A DNA stretch of 9,570 nucleotides, from assembly GCA_964547585.1 (NCBI GenBank), contig CAZJOI010000022.1, positions 1-9,570 on the forward strand. Reading direction: 5' to 3'. The stretch is from CAZSCF01 sp964547585 (GTDB taxonomy: Bacteria > Patescibacteriota > Minisyncoccia > Moranbacterales > UBA2206). Shown here piece by piece: positions 1-5,537 of this stretch. The translations under genes and the position numbers were made by a program. Within the stretch, counting starts at the first letter, position 1; each line of letters begins with the position of its first letter. The notes under the pieces are model-generated. The model saw only the letters and a program-made list of their open reading frames with translations, was not told the DNA's origin and searched no databases.

Positions 1-177
1 GTCTCCTATCTGCTGTAGGCGTTATTGCTTGAGAGGACTCTTTCCTAGTACGAGAGGACCGGAAAGAACAAACCTCTGGTGTATGAGCTGTTCCGCCAGG
101 AGCACTGCTCAGTAGCTAAGTTTGGACGGGATAATTGCTGAAAGCATATAAGCAAGAAGCCCACCTCAAGATTAGGC

Positions 178-350
178 AATTATCGTTCGTATCACATTGC
201 ATGCGATACTCACTCAAAGTCTAATTTCTAAAAGCTAAAGTCTAAAATAAAGAAAGTCCGCCTCTGGCGGACACCAAACTTTATAATTTAGAATTTAAGC
301 TTTAGACTTAAAGCGAGTATCGCGCGTAGCGTGATGCGAGCGGTACAATT
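178..350 (+). other. Large helix-98 extension (expansion segment or intervening sequence) in 23S rRNA
   Basis: Between CCTCAAGATTAGG and TTTCCTGAAAG, where E. coli 23S has only about 20 nt, there are about 173 extra bases that fold back on themselves. By eye, 178-181 pairs with 347-350, 183-195 with 331-343 (13 pairs including G-U), 203-211 with 315-323 (9 pairs), and 217-224 with 302-309 (8 pairs). The tip is AT-rich and repeats TCTAA/CTAAAG-like words, and it carries a perfect GC hairpin at 256-272. Several positions are G-U pairs where one arm has changed and pairing is kept, which fits selection for the helix. Helix 98 is the site of expansion segment ES39 in eukaryotes and Asgard archaea. 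Whether this segment stays in the mature ribosome or is cut out cannot be told from DNA. Confidence 0.85.
256..272 (+). repeat. GC palindrome GTCCGCC-TCT-GGCGGAC, dispersed-repeat type
   Basis: A perfect 7-bp stem with a 3-nt loop sits at the tip of the 23S extension. Read on the other strand it contains TCCGCCAGAGGCG, which occurs again on the + strand at 3447-3459 in front of rplY. The AT-rich words around it and the GC palindrome resemble the insertion inside trmD. It is probably a dispersed repeat that landed in the rRNA loop. Confidence 0.7.
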
Positions 351-456
351 TCCTGAAAGATGATCAGGTTGATAGGTCTCAGGTGTAAGCATAGCGATAT
401 GTTTAGCCAAGAGATACTAATAAATTGAACATATTACCTTGAATTCAAAAATCATG

Positions 457-533
457 TAACACGTAACATGAAACATTAATCTAATTAGAATGATTAATTT
501 GTTTTAGTTAGGTATGTTACAGGTTGCGTGTTA
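457..533 (+). other. Hairpin in the 23S-5S spacer
   Basis: TAACACGTAAC at 457-467 pairs with GTTGCGTGTTA at 523-533 (11 pairs, one G-U). Inside it, ATTAATC at 475-481 pairs with GATTAAT at 492-498. The structure lies between the estimated 23S end and the 5S gene, so an RNase III-type processing or spacing role is plausible. The 5' arm also contains a short direct repeat (GTAACA-CGTAACA). No tRNA gene is seen in the spacer, and nothing else is recognisable in 534-602. Confidence 0.55.
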
Positions 534-602
534 AAGAATGAGTTAGCAGTTAATAATTTCTGATAAAAAGCATCTACGAAAAAAGAAAACTATAAAAATT
601 TG

Positions 603-801
603 AAAGAGAGTATTATTTGAGAAATATTTCTTCGAATGTATTGTCTTGGTGACTCTAGCGAAGTGGCAACACCTCTTCCCATCCCGAACAGAGCCGTTAA
701 GCACTTCAGCGCCGATGATAGCCCCGCCTCGGCGGGGTTAAAGTAGGTCGCCGCCAAGACTATACATTTGAAATTAAATAAAGAATGATACGCTCTTTTT
801 T
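603..801 (+). other. Outer processing stem around 5S rRNA, ending in a T-tract
   Basis: Bases 603-617 pair with 784-798 (13 Watson-Crick pairs, one G-U, one A/G mismatch), enclosing the whole 5S gene. A second, inner extension (AATGTAT at 635-641 with ATACATT near 762-769) continues the 5S terminal helix outward. The 3' arm runs into a T-rich stretch at 796-801, followed by further T-runs to about 808. The stem probably marks the pre-5S precursor for nuclease cutting, and the U-rich end may be where the rRNA operon stops. The 166-nt enclosed region makes this an atypical intrinsic terminator. Confidence 0.6.
642..761 (+). rRNA. 5S ribosomal RNA
   Basis: Complete 5S rRNA of about 120 nt, part of the central protuberance of the 50S subunit. 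The terminal helix pairs GTCTTGG (643-649) with CCAAGAC (754-760). The conserved core ACCTCTTCCCATCCCGAACAG lies at about 671-691, followed by AAGCACTTCAGCGCCGATGATAG and the GTAGGTCGCCGCCA end. The hairpin at 722-737 is a GC-rich CCCCGC/GCGGGG stem with a CTCG loop, striking against the AT-rich surroundings but in the normal place for that helix. Ends are set by the terminal helix and may be off by one or two bases. Its binding protein L25 is encoded downstream in this window. Confidence 0.95.
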
Positions 802-910
802 GTTTTTTCAAAAAGTCTATTTTGAATCTTCGTTTTTTCCGGTAGCTTTCCTGAAATTAGTTTTTAATGTAAAATATAAGAAAGAGTCATTTTTATTTTA
901 ATGCAAAATT

Positions 911-1720
911 ATGGAAAAAAGAGATCAAAAAAAAATCATAATAGGCTTGGTTTATGCGGCTATTTTTCTTCTGATTTTAATTCCTGTTATTTTTAAATTA
1001 ATTCCAAATGATTCATGTTCTGATGGAAAACAAAATCAGGATGAAAGCGGGACTGATTGTGGAGGTGTTTGCCCGAATAAATGCGAAATTAAACTAGCCA
1101 GTGGCCTGGTTTTTAAAGATACTGGAATAACCGAAACTGGCGTGGCAAACAAATATGATATTTACAGTGAAATACAAAACCCCAACGAAGATTATGGTAG
1201 CAGCAGTTTTGATTACACGTTCAACCTAAAGGATGAAAATGGAAATATTCTAACCAAAAGAGATGGACGAGGATTTATTTTTCCTAAGGAAAATAAATAT
1301 CTAGTGGAAGTTGGTATCGATTTAAATGTTTATCCGGCAAAAGTTGAGTTGGAAATAAAAAACATAGTCTGGAAGGATTTTTCTGGTGTGGAAAAGCCCC
1401 CGCTAGTAATAGTTAATAAAAATTTTTACGAAGTTGATCAAAGCTTGGGAACTAGTAACGCGATCGGGCTACTTAGAAACGAAAGCTCATTTGATTTTAA
1501 TGAAATAAAAATACTTGTAGTTGTTAAAAATAATTATGGAAAAATTGTTGCCCTTAATTCGACAAAAATAAACACAGTTCAGTCTGGAGAAAGTCGTGAA
1601 TTCAAGGTTCTTTGGCCAAATAAAATTTATCAAGTTGGCGATATGGAAATTCAAGCCGAAACGAATATTTTCAAAAGCGATGCTTTCGTTAAACGATATT
1701 TTCCTGCGCAATCTTTCTAA
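911..1720 (+). CDS. Membrane-anchored protein with Cys-rich CxDGxxNxxE-DCGGxC motif
   Basis: I do not recognise a named function for this 269-residue protein. A short positively charged start (KRDQKK) is followed by one hydrophobic segment at about residues 9-30, so it is probably anchored with the rest outside the cell. Right after the membrane is a compact motif, SCSDGKQNQDESGTDCGGVC (residues 35-54), with cysteines at 36, 50, 54 and 58. Similar C-D-G-x-x-N-x-x-E...D-C-G-G-x-C motifs occur in CPR and archaeal surface proteins; a disulfide or metal-stabilised knot is possible. The remainder is rich in beta-strand-like segments. Residues from about 175 resemble the generic extracellular beta-sandwich pattern (VVVKNNYGKIVALNS then SGESREFKVLW, FxLyD-like), which is inference. 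The ATG lacks a clear ribosome binding site; a weak -10 (TAAAAT, 870-875) lies upstream. It precedes rodA by 48 nt. Confidence 0.85.
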   Translation: MEKRDQKKIIIGLVYAAIFLLILIPVIFKLIPNDSCSDGKQNQDESGTDCGGVCPNKCEIKLASGLVFKDTGITETGVANKYDIYSEIQNPNEDYGSSSFDYTFNLKDENGNILTKRDGRGFIFPKENKYLVEVGIDLNVYPAKVELEIKNIVWKDFSGVEKPPLVIVNKNFYEVDQSLGTSNAIGLLRNESSFDFNEIKILVVVKNNYGKIVALNSTKINTVQSGESREFKVLWPNKIYQVGDMEIQAETNIFKSDAFVKRYFPAQSF

Positions 1721-1768
1721 TTAAAATAAAAAACAAAAAAAATCGCATTAAATCAGCATAGCTAGGCA

Positions 1769-2860
1769 ATGAATAATTTTTTTAAAATAGATTGGCTGGT
1801 AATAGTTGTTATTACCTTGCTCCTAGGAATAGGGTTAACGACGCTTTACAGCGTTTCTTTTATTGAAGGTAACTTTAGCCCAAACAATTTTTACAAACAA
1901 ATAATAGCGATAATAATAGGAATTGCCTTGATGTTGTTTTTTTCTTTTTATGACTACCGAGCCTTCAATTCCTATAGTACAAAATTGTATTTAATTTTGA
2001 TTATTTTTTTGGTCGGAGTAATTTTTTTAGGGATGAATGTTCGTGGAACAAGAGGCTGGCTGAATTTTGGAGAATTTAATTTTCAACCAGTAGAGGTCGC
2101 GAAACTCGTTATGATTATTTTTTTAGCTAGCTTTCTTTCAAAAAAAAAGAGCCACCTAAGTGAAGTTGTAAAAATAATAACTTCACTTATTTTAGTATTT
2201 GTGCCGGTTTTCTTTGTTCTCAGGCAACCAGATTTTGGTTCAGCTGCAATAATTATTGGAATTTGGGTAAGCATTATTTTGGTTTCCGGAATCGACAAAA
2301 AAAATATTGCTATATTTTTTCTGATTGGTGCTGTAGCCGTATCTTCCAGTTGGTTTTTTCTTAAAGACTATCAGAAAGAGAGATTGAAAAATGTTACTAA
2401 CCCTTATAATGATCCACGCGGAAGTGGGTATAATGTTATTCAATCGATGGTAGCAGTAGGCTCAGGCGGGGCTTTTGGTAAGGGCCTGGGGCATGGTTCC
2501 CAATCCCAATTAAATTTTTTACCCGAAAAACATACAGACTTTATTTTTGCTGTTATCGCCGAGGAGTTAGGTTTTGCTGGGGTTATTTTTGTTTTTGCAC
2601 TTTTTACAGTTTTATTTTATCGGATCAAAGAAACGGCCAGATTGGCTAGAGATAATTTTGGTTATCTTCTGGCCGTCGGTATAATGGCGATGTTTTTTTT
2701 GCAAATAGTGGTTAATGTGGGTATGAATACTGGAATGTCGCCAATTGCGGGTATTCCCTTGCCATTTCTTAGCTATGGTGGCAGTTCAATCGTTATTGTT
2801 TTGGCTTCTATTGGTATAATCCAGAGTATTTATATTAGAAGACTGAAAGCTCTTGACTAG
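1769..2860 (+). CDS. rodA: RodA-type SEDS peptidoglycan glycosyltransferase
   Basis: A 363-residue, multi-pass membrane protein of the SEDS family, which polymerises lipid II into glycan strands during side-wall elongation, normally with a class B PBP. Family motifs in order are RGWLNFG (95-101) with FQPVEVAKL (105-113), RQPDFGSA (152-159), NPYNDPRGSGYNVIQSMVAVGSGG (211-234), FLPEKHTDFIFAVIAEELG (250-268) and MNTGMSPIAGIPLPFLSYGGSS (319-340). Asp257 in HTDF aligns with the catalytic Asp described in RodA proteins. HTDF and MNTGMxPxxGIPLPF separate it from FtsW, which is also present (6775-7902). Length is normal. The ATG is preceded by only a weak AGG; 48 nt separate it from the upstream gene and no terminator is seen, so the two may be co-transcribed. 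No MreB/C/D or PBP2 gene is adjacent. Confidence 0.95.
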   Translation: MNNFFKIDWLVIVVITLLLGIGLTTLYSVSFIEGNFSPNNFYKQIIAIIIGIALMLFFSFYDYRAFNSYSTKLYLILIIFLVGVIFLGMNVRGTRGWLNFGEFNFQPVEVAKLVMIIFLASFLSKKKSHLSEVVKIITSLILVFVPVFFVLRQPDFGSAAIIIGIWVSIILVSGIDKKNIAIFFLIGAVAVSSSWFFLKDYQKERLKNVTNPYNDPRGSGYNVIQSMVAVGSGGAFGKGLGHGSQSQLNFLPEKHTDFIFAVIAEELGFAGVIFVFALFTVLFYRIKETARLARDNFGYLLAVGIMAMFFLQIVVNVGMNTGMSPIAGIPLPFLSYGGSSIVIVLASIGIIQSIYIRRLKALD

Positions 2861-2881
2861 AGATCTTTTTTCTGGTAAAAT
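2853..2881 (+). promoter_or_regulatory. Sigma-70-type promoter for the zinc-ribbon gene
   Basis: TTGACT (2853-2858) is followed by a 17-bp spacer and an extended -10, TGG-TAAAAT (2873-2881). The -35 overlaps the last codons and stop of rodA. The predicted start at about 2888 leaves a leader of about 17 nt before the ATG at 2905. Confidence 0.65.
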
Positions 2882-2904
2882 TCTATAGAGCTAAGTTATT
2901 TTAT

Positions 2905-3231
2905 ATGAAGCAAAATAAGAAAAATAGGAGTGAGAATGTCTTGGAAAATTGCTTTTTTTGCAATGCCCATTATTCTCAGGATGATTTTTTAACGCTGGAA
3001 AACCAAGATCAAAAAACGACATTTCACATAACTTGTCCTAAATGTAATACTTCAGCTCTGATTTTTTCATCAATTACTGGCGTTGGGATTGTAAATTTGG
3101 GAGTAGCTACTGATCTGGACAGGCAAGAGGTGAAAAGAATGTTTCGTGATAACACAATTGACGCTGATGATGTTTTGGAAATACATGAGTTTGTTTATGG
3201 CCAAAACACGAATCATAATTTAGAAAATTAA
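2905..3231 (+). CDS. Small zinc-ribbon protein, conserved-hypothetical type
   Basis: A soluble 108-residue protein with two CxxC pairs, CFFC at residues 16-19 and CPKC at 44-47. Their spacing fits one four-cysteine zinc ribbon. The C-terminal half carries GVATDLDRQEVKRMF (66-80) and IDADDVLEIHEF (85-96), a motif combination I associate with small CPR proteins of unknown function. No catalytic residues are apparent; nucleic-acid or protein binding is possible but not shown. The start is the first ATG; no strong ribosome binding site precedes it (GTTATTTTAT), so initiation may not depend on one. It has its own promoter at the end of rodA and is followed by structured RNA and a terminator, so it may be monocistronic. 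Confidence 0.85.
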   Translation: MKQNKKNRSENVLENCFFCNAHYSQDDFLTLENQDQKTTFHITCPKCNTSALIFSSITGVGIVNLGVATDLDRQEVKRMFRDNTIDADDVLEIHEFVYGQNTNHNLEN

Positions 3232-3308
3232 TTTTTTAACGTTTGAGAGGCCCCTAAGGGGAGGGTAGAACGTTCAGAAAAAATATTTTTAGAAAATATT
3301 TTTTGAAC
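3232..3308 (+). other. Two overlapping, mutually exclusive hairpins downstream of the zinc-ribbon gene
   Basis: Hairpin 1 pairs AACGTT at 3238-3243 with AACGTT at 3269-3274. Outer T and A runs (3232-3237 with 3276-3283) can add to it, and an inner CCCC-TAA-GGGG stem sits at 3251-3261. Hairpin 2 pairs 3272-3276 and 3279-3289 with 3293-3303 and 3304-3308, about 16 pairs with a 2-nt bulge. Bases 3272-3274 and the A-run belong to both, so the two cannot fully form together. A strong terminator follows at 3311. The layout looks like a switch or attenuator but may only be stacked 3'-end hairpins. I recognise no known riboswitch class here. Confidence 0.5.
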
Positions 3309-3310
3309 TG

Positions 3311-3337
3311 AACTTATCTACTTCGATAAGTTTTTTT
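3311..3337 (+). terminator. Rho-independent terminator after the zinc-ribbon gene
   Basis: AACTTATC (3311-3318) pairs perfectly with GATAAGTT (3325-3332) around a 6-nt loop, followed by a run of T to 3337 and more T after it. It should end transcription of the upstream gene before the rplY promoter region. Confidence 0.8.
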
Positions 3338-3350
3338 ATTTTTTAATTTA

Positions 3351-3481
3351 TCCCTCGCCATCTTTTAGCTAATGAGTATGAAATGTAATTAATTTTTTTT
3401 TAATATAATTTAAATAGTTTGAGTTTAATCATTATAAAAGAAACCTTCCGCCAGAGGCGCGAGCCAAAAAGTGTTGAGGGA
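3351..3481 (+). repeat. Long-range inverted-repeat element upstream of rplY (copy 1)
   Basis: The 5' arm 3351-3370 can pair with 3462-3481: 15 Watson-Crick pairs, 2 G-U and 3 mismatches over 20 positions. Between the arms are an AT-rich stretch with TATAAT (3404-3409) and a small GC hairpin, CGCC-AGA-GGCG (3449-3459), next to the 3' arm. The 3' arm ends in GTTGAGGGA, just upstream of the rplY start. The same arrangement and similar arm sequence recur at 7902-8035 before murG, which marks this as a repeated element rather than chance. No clear target-site duplication is seen. Confidence 0.7.
3404..3409 (+). promoter_or_regulatory. Probable -10 box for rplY
   Basis: A perfect TATAAT in the context AATATAATTTAA, with no convincing -35 at 16-18 bp. 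Transcription would begin near 3416, giving a leader of about 77 nt that lacks the 5' arm of the inverted repeat. The same AATATAATTTAA context occurs in the murG copy. Confidence 0.5.
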
Positions 3482-3492
3482 AAGGCAAATAT

Positions 3493-4164
3493 ATGGACAA
3501 AGTGAAATTAGAAGCTAAAAATCGCCAAGAAAAAGGCAAAAAAACCAACAAAAGCAGGCGTGAGGGTTTGATACCGGCTATCGTTTATGGCCGAGGAGTG
3601 GAATCTCTGAATATTTGGATTACTGCTCTTGATTTTAGAAAATTGCTCAAAAAATCAGGAGAAAGTACAATTATCAATCTGGAAATTGATGGCAAAAATG
3701 GTCGCAATGTGATCATTCAAGAAATTCAAAGAGACCCAGTCTCTTATAAAATAATTCATCTGGATTTTTATCAAGTCAGAATGGATGAAGAAATTGAAAC
3801 GGAAGTTGAGTTGGTTTTTGTGGGTGAATCTCCAGCCGTCAAGGAATTTGGCGGAATTCTCATTAAAAACATTGATAAATTGGAAGTAAAATGTTTGCCA
3901 GCTGATTTGCCATCACATATTGATGTGGATGTATCAAGTCTGAAAACTTTCGATGATCATATCACAGTTGGAGATTTGAAAATAGGCAAAGGTGTCAAAC
4001 TCGAGCTTGAACCAGAAACAGTTATTGCCATTGTAACTCCACCAAGATCAGAGGAGGAACTCAAAGAGCTTGAGGAAAAAGTTGAAGAAGATTTAACCAA
4101 GGTTGAAGGAATAAAGAAGGAGGAGGCTCCAGTCGAAGAAACTGAGCCAGATAAAAAAGCCTAA
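3493..4164 (+). CDS. rplY: 50S ribosomal protein L25/CTC
   Basis: Two-domain L25 of the CTC/TL5 type, 223 residues, which binds 5S rRNA in the large subunit. The N-terminal domain (about 1-95) shows the family's RREGLIPAIVYG (22-33), a region ending in QEIQRDPVSYKIIHLDFYQV (76-95), and basic residues suited to RNA contact. The C-terminal beta domain (about 96-182) contains VELVFVGESPAVKEFGG (105-121) and ITVGDLKIGKGV (157-168). An acidic, Lys/Glu-rich tail follows (186-223). The ATG is preceded by GAGGGAAAGG: GAGG lies 13 nt and AAGG 7 nt upstream. Part of that signal lies in the 3' arm of the inverted repeat at 3351-3481, so translation may depend on which transcript is made. It is flanked by terminators on both sides and is probably transcribed alone. 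Confidence 0.95.
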   Translation: MDKVKLEAKNRQEKGKKTNKSRREGLIPAIVYGRGVESLNIWITALDFRKLLKKSGESTIINLEIDGKNGRNVIIQEIQRDPVSYKIIHLDFYQVRMDEEIETEVELVFVGESPAVKEFGGILIKNIDKLEVKCLPADLPSHIDVDVSSLKTFDDHITVGDLKIGKGVKLELEPETVIAIVTPPRSEEELKELEEKVEEDLTKVEGIKKEEAPVEETEPDKKA

Positions 4165-4188
4165 CTTCAGGCTCGGAACAAGCAAAAG

Positions 4189-4214
4189 ACACTTCTGTTT
4201 TTGAAGTGTTTTTT
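4189..4214 (+). terminator. Rho-independent terminator after rplY
   Basis: ACACTTC (4189-4195) pairs with GAAGTGT (4203-4209) around a 7-nt loop. The stem can extend outward with A/T pairs, and a T-tract runs to 4214. The 3' arm overlaps the -35 box of the next promoter. Confidence 0.85.
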
Positions 4215-4229
4215 GTTTTGTGATATAAT
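4201..4229 (+). promoter_or_regulatory. Strong promoter with extended -10, predicting a leaderless mRNA
   Basis: TTGAAG (4201-4206), a 17-bp spacer, then TGA-TATAAT with a perfect -10 at 4224-4229 and TG at 4221-4222. The expected start (about 4235-4238) falls at or just before the ATG at 4238, so the mRNA would have almost no leader. The -35 lies inside the rplY terminator hairpin. Confidence 0.8.
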
Positions 4230-4237
4230 TTTAAGCA

Positions 4238-5473
4238 ATGAGAAAGCAAAGAAAAAAAATTCTTACATTTTTGGTGATAACGTTTTTTATTACCAGTTTT
4301 TTTGGTTTTTCTGTTTATCCAGCTCATGCCGATACTGCCAGTGACATAAAGGATAAAAAGGATAAAATTGAAAAACTCAACAAAAAACTTAAAGAGGCTC
4401 AACAAGAATTGGCCACAGAGCAGTCACAGCTATACAAAAATAAGGCCCAAATCAGCATTACACAAACTCTTTTAAAGGAAATACAGGCTGACATAGCCAG
4501 AAGTGAAGAGGAACTTAATAATCTGAACAATAGGGCGGAACTTAATAAAAAGATACTATCTGAATATATTCGACAAATGTACTATGCTAATCAGGATAAC
4601 CCAGTTATTTCTCTGGCTGTCTTCGATGGAAATATGAGTGATTTAACATGGGGCTTTGATAGTATGACTGGGATAAAAACAAAAATATCCGATGTTTTGC
4701 AAGAGATTAATGATGCCAAAGGAGAAACAGAGGAAGCCAAAGCATTGTTGGCTAGCCAAAAACAAAAAAACCAAAAAGCTCTTGAGTCTCAGCAAGTGCA
4801 ACAAGCAGCGATTGTAGATGATATTGAAGAAACTCAATCCACTTTAGCTGAAATTCAAAAAAAAATGTCAGAATTACAGAGCGACTTGAATAAGCTATTG
4901 GGAGGAAGCTATAATGCAAAAGACGTTAAAGATGCGATTAAATTTGCCAGCAAAAAAACAGGCGTAAGGGCCGGATTTTTATTTGGAATGCTTTCAGTTG
5001 AATCTCGCCTAGGGGCTTCTGTTGGAGGTTGTGATTACAAAGGAAGTAAAATGAGCAGTGCAAGATTAACAATATTTAAAAATATTGCAGAAGAATTAGA
5101 CCTTGATTACAAAAAATTAAAAGTTTCTTGCGCACCAAAAAGCTACAAGGGAACTGGAGGAGCAATGGGTGCGGCCCAATTTATGTCTGATACCTGGTGG
5201 GGGTATAAGAGTAAAATTGCTTCCGCTACTGGACACAACCCACCTAACCCATGGAATCTGACTGACGGTGTAATGGCTATGGCGTTGAAGCTTAAAAATG
5301 ATGGTGCTACAGAGAGTGGTAAAGTTAGAATAACCAGTCCTTGTGACAAGAAAAAAATCAGCGTAAAATGGGAGGTCTATGCTTCCATGAAATATCTTGG
5401 CTGGTCCTGTTATGGGCTTACTAATTATTCCAAAACTATCCAATCCTTATCAGGCAATTACGACAAGTTATAG
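4238..5473 (+). CDS. Secreted coiled-coil protein with lytic transglycosylase-like domain
   Basis: A 411-residue exported protein. A basic start and hydrophobic core end in VYPAHA-DTA, a good signal peptidase site after residue 31. Residues about 36-220 are Lys/Glu/Gln-rich heptad-like coiled coil of the PcsB/EnvC N-terminal type, with a less helical stretch at 118-147 (YYANQDNPVISLAVFDGNMSDL...). Residues about 225-405 resemble a transglycosylase fold of the MltB/SLT type. They include GFLFGMLSVESRLG (246-259) with Glu255 as probable catalytic acid, TGGAMGAAQFMSDTWWGYKSKI (306-327), and NPWNLTDGVMAMALKLKNDG (337-356). It probably cleaves glycan strands outside the membrane, with the coiled coil placing or restraining it; this is inference. 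Cysteines at 265, 298, 369 and 391 all lie in the catalytic half and could form disulfides. Its own promoter predicts a nearly leaderless mRNA. Confidence 0.88.
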   Translation: MRKQRKKILTFLVITFFITSFFGFSVYPAHADTASDIKDKKDKIEKLNKKLKEAQQELATEQSQLYKNKAQISITQTLLKEIQADIARSEEELNNLNNRAELNKKILSEYIRQMYYANQDNPVISLAVFDGNMSDLTWGFDSMTGIKTKISDVLQEINDAKGETEEAKALLASQKQKNQKALESQQVQQAAIVDDIEETQSTLAEIQKKMSELQSDLNKLLGGSYNAKDVKDAIKFASKKTGVRAGFLFGMLSVESRLGASVGGCDYKGSKMSSARLTIFKNIAEELDLDYKKLKVSCAPKSYKGTGGAMGAAQFMSDTWWGYKSKIASATGHNPPNPWNLTDGVMAMALKLKNDGATESGKVRITSPCDKKKISVKWEVYASMKYLGWSCYGLTNYSKTIQSLSGNYDKL

Positions 5474-5484
5474 GAAATTCAATA

Positions 5485-5500
5485 TTGACAAAAATGTCAA
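5485..5500 (+). promoter_or_regulatory. Operator-like palindrome over the khpA -35 box
   Basis: TTGACA-AAAA-TGTCAA is a perfect 6+4+6 inverted repeat whose left half is the -35 hexamer. A dimeric repressor bound here would block RNA polymerase. No regulator gene is nearby, so this rests on symmetry and position alone. Confidence 0.4.
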
Positions 5501-5513
5501 AAAACAATATCAT
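5485..5513 (+). promoter_or_regulatory. Consensus promoter for khpA
   Basis: A perfect TTGACA (5485-5490), a 17-bp spacer and TATCAT (5508-5513, five of six consensus). Transcription would start near 5520, giving an unusually long leader of about 115 nt for this compact genome. Confidence 0.8.
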
Positions 5514-5537
5514 AAAGACAAAGTGAGAGGATGCTTT

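Larger units (their letters stand above)
1..436 (+). rRNA. 23S ribosomal RNA, 3' end (partial, domain VI)
   Basis: This is the 3' end of a large-subunit rRNA whose 5' part lies outside the window. The universal sarcin-ricin loop, AGTACGAGAGGACC, is at 47-60. It is followed by conserved domain VI segments: the GGAGCACTGCTCAGTAGCTAAG type stretch near 98-119, AAGCCCACCTCAAGAT near 157-172, and TTGATAGGTCTCAGGTGTAAGC near 369-390. GAGATACTAATAAATTGAAC at 411-430 corresponds to the usual GGTACTAATGAACCG end. The exact 3' end is estimated, since the closing stem with the 5' end is not visible. Between about 178 and 350 the short helix 98 seen in typical bacteria is replaced by a roughly 170-nt extension, listed separately. 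A 5S gene follows in the usual 23S-5S order. The segments either side of the extension look intact, so nothing here suggests a pseudogene. Confidence 0.96.

Noticed and set aside
178..350. Group I/II intron or homing-endonuclease insertion in 23S rRNA
   Set aside because: Too short, no open reading frame, no recognisable intron core; the pairing is a simple extended helix.
590..811. Open reading frame on the minus strand across the 5S region
   Set aside because: It is antisense to a clear 5S rRNA gene and its stems; the predicted peptide has no domain features.
3244..3268. Known riboswitch in the GAGAGGCCCCTAAGGGGAGG region
   Set aside because: I could not match it to any riboswitch core I know; left as unassigned structure.
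4061..4405. Minus-strand open frame of 114 codons over the end of rplY and the start of the next gene
   Set aside because: It overlaps two well-supported + strand genes, a terminator and a promoter; its composition mirrors the complementary strand.
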